Positions 1 through 10,581 of a stretch of DNA of 64,000 nucleotides are shown piece by piece (the stretch's first letter is position 1; every line of letters begins with the position of its first letter). This DNA is from Saccharum officinarum. Lineage: Eukaryota > Streptophyta > Magnoliopsida > Poales > Poaceae. The stretch lies in NCBI GenBank assembly GCA_020631735.1, contig CM036168.1:99118932-99182931 (forward strand), written 5' to 3'. The notes below the pieces were generated by a model. It worked only from the letters and a program-made list of their open reading frames with translations. It was not told the origin of the DNA and searched no databases. Made by a program: the position numbers and the translations under genes.

Positions 1-715
1 CAAACTAAGCAATATGACTAACAAGGTTACACAAACCAAATTAGCCACGCAATGGGAGCTACTTCTATGCTACACAAGCAAGAAGGTAACTAGCTAACTA
101 CACAAGCAAACTAGTTACAAGAGCAACTACACAAGCACAAGTATATGAAAGTAAATACAAGCTTGTGAATCGAAAGCAAACCACCGAGAAGATGTACACA
201 ATGTTGACACGGCGGTTTTTCACCGAGGTTCACTTGGTTGCCACCAAGCTAGTCCCCGTTGTGGCGATACACCCACTTGATGGATCACGAGCTAATTGAC
301 TATCAAGAGTCAAACCCTCAGCGGGTGCCGCACATCCACTCTCAAGATGGGGATCCTCCAAGCCACGAGCTTTACTAGAGTTGCTCTTCGCGATCCCCGC
401 GGGGTGAGCACAATCCCCCTCACAAATCCTCCTCCGGAGCCACGCACAATCTCCACGCGTGCTTCAACGGAGTCGCAAGCCACCAAGCCGTCTAGGAGGT
501 GGCAACCTCCAAGAGTAACAAGCACCACCGGCTTGCAACACGATCACCTAGTGCCACTCGATGCAATCCTCTCGATGCAACGCACTAGAATCACTCTCTC
601 ACTCGATCCGATGAACACTATCAAGCATGAGTGAGTTAGAGGGCTTCCAAGCACTACCACACAAGTCACAAAGACTATAGTGTGCTCAGCTATCGGCCAC
701 AGCCGACCAAGGCCT

Positions 716-724
716 CTATTTATA
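716..724 (-). promoter_or_regulatory. TATA box of the minus-strand LTR
   Basis: The minus strand reads TATAAATAG followed by AGGCC, a near-consensus plant TATA box. It lies about 1.4 kb from the presumed LTR start at 2106, so it would separate U3 from R. Its orientation supports leftward transcription. Confidence 0.5.
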
Positions 725-774
725 ACCCCACAGTCAAATAGAGCCGTTACCCCTTCACTGGGTAAATTTCGGGA

Positions 775-1260
775 CGACCGGACGCGCCGGTCGTAACTGA
801 CCGGACGCGCTCAGCCGCGTCCGATGCTCCAACGGTCACTGACCCCAACGGTCAAAACAACGACCGGACGCGCTTCTCAAAACGACCGGACGCGCCGGTC
901 CCGATGACCGGACGCGCTGGTCCAACTGACCGGACGCGCTGGTCGCTCAACGGCTATCTGCGAAACAATGACCGGACGCGCTCCTCGCAACGACCGGACG
1001 CGACAGTACCCGCGTCCGGTGTGAGTCCAGTAAGCTCCTTTGATGATCGGACGCGTCCGATCATGTATGACCGGACGCGCCTCGCGTCCGATGTCCTCTG
1101 CGAACCTCCGTTCCTTCTGGCGGAAGACCGGACGCGCCGGTCCCGCTAGTGATCGGACGCGCCGGTAGCAAACCCTAGCCCGCGCCTTGCTGTACTGACC
1201 GGACGCGCCGGTCATACCGAGACCGCGTCCGGTGCAGCGTCCGGTGCAGCGTCCGATCAC
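775..1260. repeat. Cluster of GACCGGACGCG motifs
   Basis: About thirteen copies of GAYCGGACGCG, many followed by CCGGTC so that the unit is palindromic, are scattered at irregular spacing. Reverse-complement versions (GCGTCCGGTG, GCGTCCGATC) occur near 1225-1258. The spacing is too irregular for a satellite; it looks like a repeated cis-element block inside an LTR U3. Confidence 0.75.
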
Positions 1261-2106
1261 CTCTGTGACTTCCGTTCGCCTCCGTTTCTTTTCCGACTTC
1301 AGGCGCAATAGAAAGTAGGCTTTTCACTTCTCCAAAAAGCGCCGAATCCCGCCTCGCAAGCTCGGCGGGAGGGAGAGAGGAACCCAAACCCCTCTCTACC
1401 GCTTAAACTCCACCGCCTTCGCAAATGTGCTAACACCACCAAGTGTACACCACCATGTGCATGTGTGTTAGCATTTCACAATCATTTTACCGAAGGAGTT
1501 AACCACTCAACTTGCCACGCCACTCGATCCTAGCAACGATGCATAGTTAGATCACACGAGTGGCACTAGATGACCGATATGCAAACAAGTTTGCCCCTCT
1601 TGATAGTACGGCCATCTATCCTAAACCCGGTCATAAACTTCTCTACACACCTATGACCGGTGAAATGGAAATGCCCTAGGTTATACCTTTGCCTTGCGCA
1701 TTCCACTCCATCTCCTCCGACGTTGATGCAACACATGCACCAACCATATCACAAATGATATGATCCACTTCACATCATCATGTGACCTTGGTCCATCGAT
1801 CTTGACCTCACTTGCTCTTCACCGTTGCCTCGGTCCATCGGCGCCAAGTCTTGCTCAAGCTTCACCACCTCGCGGTCCATCGCTCCAAAGCCTCCGACTT
1901 GCCCTTCACACTTGCAACCGGTCCGTCGAGCCAAGCCTCATCTTGATCTTTGCCATCATGGCCACATGACTCCATGTCATGTCTCATATGCAATGAGCTC
2001 CTCCAAGGCACAATCATCTGTGGACTAATTCTCTGTGTATCTCACATAAACACAATTAGTCCACCTAAGTTGTCACTCAATTACCAAAACCAAACTTGGG
2101 CTTTCA

Positions 2107-2272
2107 GGGGCGCTGGCTCCTGATGGGTGGGGGGCGGCGCCACCCACTCCGGCTGCGCCAAGTTCATCCTCGGCCGCAGCAGCCCATCCTCGACCAACTC
2201 CTCCAACCTCCTCTCCGTCACCGAGGAGGCGGCCCAGTCGTCGTCGGGGAGGATCTGGCTCTTTCCTGCCAT
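2107..2272 (-). pseudogene. Truncated antisense extra ORF of a Tat element (putative gypsy-type transposon domain)
   Basis: An open reading frame from an ATG at 2272 reads MAGKSQILPDDDW and then motifs RRLEELVEDGLLRPR and QPEWVAPPP. This is the N-terminus of the grass 'putative gypsy type transposon' protein (Pfam Transposase_28, from memory). It is broken after about 55 residues where the LTR ending at 2106 was inserted. The frame is opposite to its host element, whose 3' LTR lies on the plus strand at 3815-5062. Tat/Retand elements, for example maize Grande, are known to carry an extra antisense ORF between pol and the 3' LTR, which fits this position. The function of the protein is unknown. 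A minus-strand TATA box lies 146 bp upstream. Confidence 0.65.
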
Positions 2273-2417
2273 CGATGTCGTCGGGAGGGGGATGGAAGGA
2301 AAGGATGCGGTGGCTGCGGCAAGACGGGCGGAGAACACGATGGGGCAGGAGATGTCTAAGGCAAAGGATTGCAGGGATGCAAGTAACCAGTGGGGAACGA
2401 AGACCCCAAGGCCCTAG

Positions 2418-2424
2418 CTTTATA
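2418..2424 (-). promoter_or_regulatory. TATA box of the antisense ORF
   Basis: The minus strand reads GGGCATATAAAGC. It sits 146 bp upstream of the ATG at 2272, a plausible core promoter position for an antisense transcript independent of the LTRs. Confidence 0.4.
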
Positions 2425-2631
2425 TGCCCGGACGGAAGCCCAACGGCCGCGCGAAAAGTAAGGAGCGGTTTTTTCGCGATAAACACGCTCACCTAACCGT
2501 TTCCTTATATCTCACAGGAACTGAGCACGTGGCCGCTCCCCACGTCGTAACCGTACGCCGATACCGCGTCGATCTCGTCTCCCGGAAAAACGAGCCCGGC
2601 CAACGAAATATCTCCAGGTATGTCTTAAATG

Positions 2632-3620
2632 GGTGCGAAACCCGCAATAAGTCTCGAGGAAGCGAAAGCTGGCCCTCGAACGGGGTTCGACAGCTGCCCT
2701 CGAGCAACAGAGTTAGGGATGACCCAGGGTGCGCCCGTACATGGCCAAGGGCTCGAGCCACGGTCTCGAGGCACCCCAGGACGTATTCGAGGCCGAAGGA
2801 GAAGGTTGTGATAGGAATCCCTCCGGGGGAGGCATCGAGCCCTCGAATCCTGTCGAAGGGAATCGAGATCCACACGACCACTTCTTGGCATTTTTGAGGG
2901 CGCCTCCGGGCCACTAGCCGACCCCTAATGAATGGGGCACGGGTTCTCACTCGAATTCTCCCGTTAGCAGCTCACCGGAGATCGTCGGAACTCGGGCCCA
3001 AACGAGGGTAGTACGACGTTCTCCACCCCTCCTCCCTTTTTCGAAAAAGGAGCGTGAGGGTTGCGAAAGACGGCCGGGACTCTGATCGACCTCATGCGTG
3101 CGAGGCTCGGGGTCCCGACCGCAAAAATAGGTGCGAAGCCCGCAATAAGTCTCGAGGGAGCGAAAGCTGGCCCTCGAACGGGGTTCGACAGCTGCCCTCG
3201 AGCAACAGAGTTAGGGACGACCCAGGGTGCGCCCGTACATGGCCAAGGGCTCGAGCCACGCTCTCGAGGCACCCCAGGACGTATTCGAGGCCGAAGGAGA
3301 AGGTTGTGATAGGAATCCCTCCGGGGAGGCATCGAGCCCTCGAATCCTGTCGAAGGGAATCGAGATCCACACGACCGCTTCTTGGCATTTTTGAGGGCGC
3401 CTCCGGGCCACTAGCCGACCCCTAACGAATGGGGCACGGGTTCTCACTCGAATTCCCCCGCTAGCAGCTCACCGGAGATCGTCGTAACTCGGGCCCAAAC
3501 GAGGGTAGTACGACATTCTCCACCCCTCCTCCTTTTTTCGAAAGAGGAGCGTGAGGGTCACACAGCGAAAGACGGCCGGGACCCTGATCGACCTCGCGCG
3601 CATGAGGCTCGGGGGCTTGA
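2632..3620. repeat. Two tandem copies of a 498-bp unit
   Basis: The block beginning GGTGCGAAACCCGCAATAAG at 2632 recurs at 3130 with few differences, giving a 498-bp period. The second copy ends near 3620. Both are in the non-coding 3' region of the Tat element, between the antisense ORF and the 3' LTR. ORFs in this block overlap on both strands and look like by-products of its GC content. Confidence 0.85.
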
Positions 3621-3814
3621 CCGCAACGTAATGTCCCCCAATCAAACGCGAACAAGACCTCGGAGGAGTCTCCATACTCCACCGAGGCCTCGGGGGCTAC
3701 ACCCGGCGGGTGCGCTCGCGCGCCCCCACCGGAAAAAATCACGATGCCACGACTCAAGTTCTGACCAACCTCTGGGAGAGTGATCACACACTCACCCAAA
3801 GGCTCGGGGGCTAC

Positions 3815-5062
3815 TGTCGGTACCAACAGTACGGGGGTACCCACACCTATCGCCAAAACACTAACATAACCGAAACCACAATGAAAGATAGCCCGCTCGA
3901 CGGGCGCCTCGACCGCGCCCCGGCTCCGACTCGTACGAGGCCCGCTCGACGGGGCGCCTCGACCGCGCCTTGGCTCCGACTCGTACGAGGCCCGCTCGAC
4001 GGGGCGCCTCGACCGCGCCCCGGCTCCGACTCGTACGAGGCCCGCTCGACGGGCGCCTCGACCGCGCCCCGGCTCCGACTCGTACGAGGCCCGCTCGACG
4101 GGGTGCCTCGACCGCGCCTCGGCTCCGACTCGTACGAGGCCCGCTCGACGGGGCGCCTCAACCACGCCCCGGCTCCGACTCGTACGAGGCCCGCTCGACG
4201 GGGCGCCTCGACCGCGCCCCGGCTCCGACTCGTACGAGGCCCGCTCGACGGGGCGCCTCGACCGCACCCCGTCTCCTCGACACCCCTTTCTTTACCTACC
4301 CAGGACAAAAGCCATAGCATTCAATGCGGTTACCTACTACCACCGACCGGCATGGCTACGGCGTGGGTCAACGCGGGAACAATACCCACGTCAAGTCTTA
4401 CTGTTTTACCGCCCATCCCGTGATGGGAGGTGAAAGCCGTCACTGTATCCACCTTACCGCGCACTATTCACCATCAATCACCCTCGAGGGAGGATAAGAC
4501 AAGGGCCGTCCCCCGCAATACCAGGGATTCGGCCTTATCCATCCGACCTCGACCCGGCCTCGACCCGGCCCCGACGCTCGACTTAGCTCGAAGGACGGTA
4601 TGGCGTGGCGCTCTGGGTCATTTCACCCTCTTGTCTCGCACCACGTCAGGGTACCCAGGGATGGCCGGCCATCCCGAAGCCACGTCGCTACAGTCAACTC
4701 AACAGGAATCGACGAAGCATCGCCTCAAGGCTCCCCTTGACTTGGCCTCCTCTCGCCCTATAAAAGGACAGGCCGGGGCGACGAATAGGGGGGCGAAGGA
4801 TCACAGAAAAAACGCAAAGCAACCATCTTTCTCCTTTTTCTCTTTGAGACTTGGGCTCGACACCCTCTCTCGCCTGCTTGTAACCCCTACACGAGCACCT
4901 CGGTGCAAGGAAATACAAACCTCTCTTCCCCGCTGGACGTAGGGCCTTCTTTTGCCCGAACCAGGATAAACCCCCGTGTGTTCTCCTTGCATCACCATCC
5001 AGGAAAGAGTCACGTAGCATTTACTCGTTGGTTTAGGACCCCCCTCGGTCCGAACACCGACA
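3815..5062 (+). repeat. Tat element 3' LTR (1248 bp)
   Basis: Bounded by TGTCGG and CCGACA, an inverted terminal repeat typical of LTRs. It contains seven intervals of a 50-bp unit marked by GGCTCCGACTCGTACGAG (about 3893-4262) and a TATA box CTATAAAAGG near 4759-4766. It is 150 bp longer than the LTR at 6268 and 100 bp longer than the LTR at 20029, matching three and two extra 50-bp units. Confidence 0.9.
3893..4265. repeat. 50-bp tandem repeat in LTR U3
   Basis: Seven occurrences of GGCTCCGACTCGTACGAG at about 50-bp spacing, joined by GCCCGCTCGACGGGGCGCC. The other two Tat LTRs here have four and five. The period is not a multiple of three, so the arginine-rich ORFs across it have no coding meaning. 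Confidence 0.9.
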
Positions 5063-5145
5063 CCTAGATATGTCCAAGTGACCCACCCATCAGGCCAAGT
5101 CATTAGATGTGAACCCCAGATTGAAAGGTCCACCTCTATCCTATG
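5063..5145 (+). pseudogene. Fragment of a Tekay-type retrotransposon protease
   Basis: Eighty-three bases translate on the plus strand to a segment with RYVQVTHPSGQVIRCEP, the part of a Tekay/Del protease that follows the DWLTxHRGIISC motif. The preceding part of such a protease ends at 21177 on the minus strand (element D), in the matching frame and with the same CCTAG junction. On the right it is cut by a Tekay-type LTR starting at 5146. See the finding on the split protease. Confidence 0.75.
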
Positions 5146-6267
5146 TGTAACAGAACCGTCCAAATTATAAGAGCACAAGTACAAAAATAATCACCGAAGT
5201 GATCAAATTCTCGCACTTGAGCCCATATAACTCTGGTAGTCCAATGAAATCACGAGGGATTTCAAACCAACCAACATACCAGCCAAGATCGTAGTGATTC
5301 AACATAACAAGTCACATGTTACAACCATTTCACAAGTAATTCAATATACATCGGAGTTCAACATAGTTATTACAACTTAAGTTCAAAAGTAGCGGACGCA
5401 AAGTAATTTGAAACTAACAACACCCTTATTTCAAATACATGCCAGTACCAAGGTCGACTTCCAACAAAAGCATTAGAGATAAGGTAAATAAGAAGGATCA
5501 TGCCCATGATCACACTCTGCCACAAGGCAGGAGCCAACCAACTCTTGCAGTAGCCATGATACTTCACAACCTGCAACAAGTGGGGATAAAACCCTGAGTA
5601 CAAGAAGGTACTCAGCTAGACTTACCCGTCAAAAACCAGAAATAAAGTGACACCAAGGATCATGCAAGGCTGATATGAAGTGGGGCTAGCTTGACAACAT
5701 TTTGCATAAAAGCTTAATATGGATAAGTAATCATTAATGCTTAAGCATCAAGTTAATTATCATTAACCTATCATCTATATTAGAACCTGTACTAGAGCAC
5801 TCACTTTATTAGGAGCAAACAATATTAACCATAGCAGGTATAAATTGAGGCAACCTTTCCATCGTGATCCAATTAATCATCCGTTCAATTTAATGGAATC
5901 GACGTTGCCGCTGCTCAAGTCAAGTGCTCACTAACCGGGAGCGACGGCGATTCGAATCGAATTCCTATCCAGCTGGAGGGGTATTTCTAACACTCACCGT
6001 GCAGACCCCTGCCAGGGTCGCACAGGCCACCTTTTCATATGATTCAGGAATCGCGGGTCCGAATGATGTCGCGACCCCAAGGGTGACACTCTTCCAGGTG
6101 ATAGGGACTCTAACCCCCCCTTGGTCTCACGCCAATGTCCCCAAGCACATCCTTTCTCTCCTCCAAGAAGCAACCTACCATTCGATTCCCGGCCTAAACC
6201 ATATTACTCGGCTTCGCGGTCGGAACGGCTTATCTGGCCAACTAAGTGTTAGACTACGTTCAACATG
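5146..6267 (-). mobile_element. Partial Tekay-type LTR (element H), interrupted by Tat element B
   Basis: Starts TGTAACAGAACCG, almost the same terminus as the solo LTR at 48372, and shares long stretches with the LTRs at 48372 and 52824, for example GTGCTCACTAACCGGGAGCG near 5925. The orientation is minus by comparison with element F. It stops at GTTCAACATG (6267), where the Tat LTR begins; the related LTR at 53900 continues without a break there. ACATG at 6263-6267 is the presumed target duplication of B. Confidence 0.85.
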
Positions 6268-7365
6268 TGTCGGTACCAACAGTATGGGGGTACCCACACC
6301 TATCGCCAAAACACTAACATAACCGAAACCACACTGGAAGATAGCCCGCTCGACAGGGGCCTCGACCGCGCCCCGGCTCCGACTCGTACGAGGCCCGCTC
6401 GACGGGGCGCCTCGACCACGCCCCGGCTCCGACTCGTACGAGGCCCGCTCGACGGGGCGCCTCGACCGTGCCCCGGCTCCGACTCGTACGAGGCCCGCTC
6501 GATGGGGCGCCTCGACCGCGCCCCGGCTCCGACTCGTACGAGGCCCGTTCGACGGGGCGCCTCGACCGCACCCCGGCTCCTCGACACCCTTTCTTTACCT
6601 ACCCAGGACAAAAGCCATAGCATTCAATGCGGTTACCTACTACCACCGACCAGCATGGCTACGGCATGGGTCAACGCGGGAACAATACCCACGTCAAGTC
6701 TCACTGTTTTACCGCCCATCCCGTGATGGGAGGTGAAAGCCGTCACTGTATCCACCTTACCGCGCACTATTCACCATCAATCACCCTCGAGGGAGGATAA
6801 GACAAGGTCCGTCCCCGCGATACCAGGGATTCGGCCTTATCCATCCGACCTCGACCCGGCCTCGACCCGGCCCCGACGCTCGACTTAGCTCGAAGGACGG
6901 TATGGCGTGGCGCTCTGGGTCATTTCACCCTCTTGTCCCGCACCATGCCAGGGTACCCAGGGATGGCCGGCCATCCCGAAGCCACGTCGCTACAGTCAAC
7001 TCAACAGGAATCGACGAAGCATCGCCTCAAGGCTCCCCTCGACTTGGCCTCCTCTCGCCCTATAAAAGGACAGGCCAGGGCGACGAATAGAGGGGCGGAA
7101 GCATCACGGAAAAAACGCAAAGCAACCATCTTTCTCCTTTTTCTCTTTGAGACTTGGGCTCGACACCCTCTCTCGCCTGCTTGTAACCCCTACACGAGCA
7201 CCTCGGTGCAAGGAAATACAAACCTCTCTTCCCCGCTGGACGTAGGGCCTTCTTTTGCCTGAACCAGGATAAACCCCCATGTGTTCTCCTTGCATCACCA
7301 TCCAGGAAAGAGTCACGTAGCATTTACTCGTTGGTTTAGGACCCCCCTCGGTCCGAACACCGACA
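6268..7365 (+). repeat. 5' LTR of Tat element B (1098 bp)
   Basis: Begins TGTCGGTACC and ends ACCGACA, directly followed by the primer binding site. The TATA box CTATAAAAGG is at about 7060-7069. It has four copies of the 50-bp unit, hence its shorter length. Several positions differ from the LTRs at 3815 and 20029 where those two agree, for example ACCATGCCAGG against ACCACGTYAGG. Confidence 0.92.
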
Positions 7366-7366
7366 G

Positions 7367-7384
7367 TTGGCGCGCCAGGTAGGG
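7367..7384 (+). promoter_or_regulatory. Primer binding site, tRNA-Arg type
   Basis: TGGCGCGCCAGGTAGGGG immediately follows the LTR. Its complement ends in CCTGGCGCGCCA, which I recognise from memory as the 3' end of a plant tRNA-Arg (CCU), the primer described for RIRE2-like Tat elements. Confidence 0.8.
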
Positions 7385-7426
7385 GAGCACTGCGTGCAAA
7401 CGTCGCTTTCTCACCGTTCTTCCTGG

Positions 7427-10400
7427 ATGGCTAACCCCGAACGCCCGATCCCGTTGGGTACGGTGATCTGGTTTGGGAGTTTGGAGTTCATGTCGCTCGG
7501 CTCTGGCTACGACATGGTCCTACTCCCACCCAGGCACCCAACCGACGAAGATTACGAGCTCTCCCAGCCCGGGGGAGTAGTCAACCGGCACCGTCGCTCC
7601 AGGCGGTCGCGGGCCGCCCGGCGACGGCGAGCCCGGTACAACCACCGTCTCCACCTGACGGAGGGCGATGGGATCCCCCGGTCCGGTACCCCCCAGACAG
7701 GCGCCAGCCTAGATCTCCTTTTGGAAGATTTGGGAAGGACGAGCCTGGCCGAGGGTGGCGTGCCGACGAGGAATCCCACCGCTCCCCCGTCCGGTGAGAC
7801 ACCACTGTCCGTAGCATCTATTTCACCATGGGCAGCGACGTCCCCGTCACCATTCCCGTTTGGACTAGACTCGGTCACCCGGGTGTATGCATCCTCCGTG
7901 AGCACTCGCATGAGTGCTTATGAGGAACTCCCCGGGCACCATCTACGCTCCACTCTGGACCTCGTTGCGTCCACGCCGGCTTCTGATTATCGGGACTCTA
8001 CGGAGACACCGGAAACAGAACCTCGTGTGACCGCTTCTCCACGTCACCACCTCGGTGATGGTTGGCAACGGCCACACATTCCCCCGTCATATTACTACTT
8101 TGGCGCACCTGACCCCGACTCGGCTGACGACACCTATGATCCGACTCGCGAGTGCTTCAACATCGACGTTGAAAGCACCTCGGAATCAGAGGACGAAGAG
8201 CTGGTCGAAGAAAGGCACACGCCCCCTCATGTCAGGCTTCCTGCCGAGCGAAACGAGCCTCAGTTCCTTGCGGATCAAGGAGCGCAGCTCGAACAGATTC
8301 ACGAGTTGCAGGACCAGCTTGACGAGGAACGCGAAAACCTGGATCTTCTCCAGCAAACCCTCGAGCGTGAGCGTGCGGAACACGCATTTGGTGGGAGAGC
8401 TCGTGAGAGGGCTCGCGACGTCAATCGTCGCATCGACGAGGACCGGGCGGTCGACCCCCCGGTTTTCGCTCGAGCCAGCAAGAACGTTGTCGCCGCCGCC
8501 ATGCTCCTACGCAACATGCCCGAGCCGTCAAACCCTGACGCCCGTCGGGCTCGAGATGAAATCCGAGGACTCCTCGAGACTGCCGCCATGCAGCAGGCCG
8601 AGAGTTCTGCCTTGAGGTGGCGCGAAGCAGCCTCGAAGCGGACCCTCAAGCCTTCCCGGCAGGAGAAGGAAGCCTCGGTTCATCCCGAGCCTGCCCGGCG
8701 AAACCAGGTAGCACCTGCCCCTGAGCCCATCACCAATGACCCCGAGCCTCGAGACACCCGTGGCAACATCGTCGAGCGTCGTACACGCAAACACGGTGAC
8801 GGTGTGTCTCGAGGCTACCACGTCCACAGGGGCGGACGCTACGACAGCTCGGAAGATCGTAGCCCTTCACCCGAACCCCCGGGTCCCCGGGTGTTCAGTA
8901 AGGCTATCCGTGCGATGGTGCCCCCGGCTCGGTTCCGTCCCCCCACGACTCTCACCAAGTATAACGGCGAGACCAAACCCGAACTTTGGCTCGCCGATTT
9001 CCGCTTAGCGTGTCAGTTGGGCGGGGCCACCGACGACCGGGTCATCATTTGACAACTCCCCCTGTTCCTCTCCGACACCGCCCGAGCCTGGCTCGAGGAT
9101 CTCCCACCTTGGCAGATCCATGACTGGGACGATCTCGTGAGGGTGTTCGAGGGAAATTTCAAAGGGACCTACGTGCGCCCCGGCAACTCGTGGGACCTCC
9201 GGAGCTGTAAGCAGAAACCAGATGAGTCCCTCCGGGACTACATCCGGCGCTTCTCCCGGTAGCGTACCGAGCTCCCCAACATCACCGACTCTGACGTGAT
9301 TACGGCTTTCCTCTCCGGTACCACCTGTAAGGAGTTGGTCCGGGAGTTGGGCCGTAACACCCCACTCACTGCCAACGGATTGATGGACATCGTCACCAAC
9401 TTCGCCGCCGGCGAGGAGGCGGTTGGTGCAATCTTTGGCGGTGAGCCAGCAAGGGGGGAGCAGAAGGTCGACGACCCCGCGAGTTCCACCCGAGGCCCCA
9501 AGAGAAACAACCGCAAGAAGAAGAAAGGCCAGCAGGGCAAGCTCGAGGCCCCGGCCGATGAGCTCGTCGCTGCTGCCGAGCACAAGAAACCTCGAGGGCC
9601 CCCCGGCGGGGGCGTCTTCGACAAAATGCTCAAAGAGCCGTGTCCCTACCACAAGGGACTCACTAACCATAACCTCGAGGATTGTCACATGCTGCGCAGG
9701 TACTTCGGGGGTGCCGGCGCCAAGAAGGACGACAAGGAGGAGGACCCTAAGGGTGGCGACAAGGACGGGGAATTCCCCGAGATCCGCGACTGCTACATGA
9801 TTTACGGGGGCCCTTCGACCTGCCTCTCTGCGCGCCAGCGCAAGCGAGAGCGGCGCGAGGTCTTCTCCGTACAATCGGCAGTACCCCGTTTCCTTGAATG
9901 GTCTGCGGTGGCCATCACTTTCGACCGTGATGACCACCCAGACTACGTCCCCAACCCGGGGGTCTATCCACTCGTCGTTGACCCCATCATCGCCAACACA
10001 CGCCTCACCAAGGTCCTCATGGACGGCGGAAGCAGCCTCAACATCATCTACTCTCAGACCCTCGACCTCTTGGGGTCGACAGAGCGCGCCTCCAGCCTAG
10101 CGTCGGGGCCTTCCACGGAGTCGTGCCGGGAAAACGGGCGGAACCCCTCGGGCGGGTCGATCTGCCTGTTTGCTTTGGCACACCGGCCAACTTCCGAAAG
10201 GAAACTCTCACTTTCGAAGTAGTCGGATTCCGTGGAACGTACCACGCTATCCTGGGACGCCCATGCTACGCCAAGTTCATGGCGATTCCGAACTACACCT
10301 ACCTCAAGCTCAAAATGCCTGGCCCAAACGGTGTCATCACTGTAGGGCCCTTGTTTGAACATGCCTACGAGTGCGACGTCGAGTGCGTCGAGCACGGTGA

Positions 10401-10580
10401 GGCTGTTTTGGGGTCAGCGATCTTGGCCGCAGACCTCGACGGTCTAGCCAATGCGATCCCCGACCCAAAACGCCATGCCGGCAGCTTCGAGCCCGCCGAA
10501 GACGTCAAGCTCGTATCCCTTGACCCCGCTGATCCCAAGGGGAGGACGCTGAATGTCAGTGCCACCCTCGATCCTAAATA
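7427..10580 (+). pseudogene. Tat element B gag and protease (broken)
   Basis: The start is the ATG at 7427 (MANPERPIPLG), the first methionine after the primer site. A disordered acidic N-terminal part with a coiled-coil stretch near 8270-8400 precedes the Gag core (LTKYNGETKPELWLADFRLA at about 8955-9010). A zinc-knuckle-like motif CPYHKGLTNHNLEDCH lies at about 9640-9690 and the protease motif MDGGSSLNIIY at about 10020. Breaks: TGA at 9050-9052, TAG near 9260, and loss of one G near 10076 relative to the inverted copy. A further TAG at 10579-10581 separates protease from reverse transcriptase and is also present in copy C. Gag packages element RNA; the protease cleaves the polyprotein. Not functional as read. 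Confidence 0.88.
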
Positions 10581-10581
10581 G

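Larger units (their letters stand above)
1..2106 (-). mobile_element. LTR of an unassigned LTR retrotransposon, minus orientation, cut by window edge
   Basis: Non-coding repeat ending sharply at 2106, where the antisense Tat ORF fragment begins. Read on the minus strand it starts with TGAAAGCCCAAGTTTGG, a TG-type LTR terminus, and contains a TATAAATAG box at 716-724, so transcription would run leftward. Between the terminus and the TATA box lies a cluster of GACCGGACGCG motifs (about 775-1260), placing that cluster in U3. Similar LTRs are common in grass genomes, but I cannot name the family because no coding region is in view. The other LTR end, primer site and internal region would lie left of the window or near its edge. 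Short ORFs here are not supported as genes. Confidence 0.6.
2107..5062 (+). mobile_element. 3' end of a Tat/Retand Ty3-gypsy element (antisense ORF, tandem repeat, polypurine tract, 3' LTR)
   Basis: The segment holds, in order, the broken antisense ORF, non-coding DNA with a 498-bp tandem duplication, a purine-rich tract GGCTCGGGGGCTAC at 3801-3814, and an LTR from 3815 (TGTCGGTACC) to 5062 (ACCGACA). No gag or pol precedes it. The right flank, CCTAG at 5063-5067, matches in element sense the flank of the 5' LTR at 20029-21176. This segment is therefore probably the 3' half of that element, displaced by an inversion or assembly error. Confidence 0.8.

Noticed and set aside
3461..4320. Long arginine/serine-rich ORFs on both strands (up to 268 codons)
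   Set aside because: They span the 50-bp LTR minisatellite, whose period is not a multiple of three; the peptide repeat is produced by DNA repetition and also appears at 6265-6726 and 20658-21206.
5063..5145. First considered unique host DNA between two LTRs
   Set aside because: Its translation matches the continuation of a Tekay protease and shares the CCTAG junction with 21177.
7366..7384. Possible tRNA gene from the tRNA-Arg-like match
   Set aside because: Only the 3'-end complement is present, directly inside an LTR: a primer binding site, not a gene.
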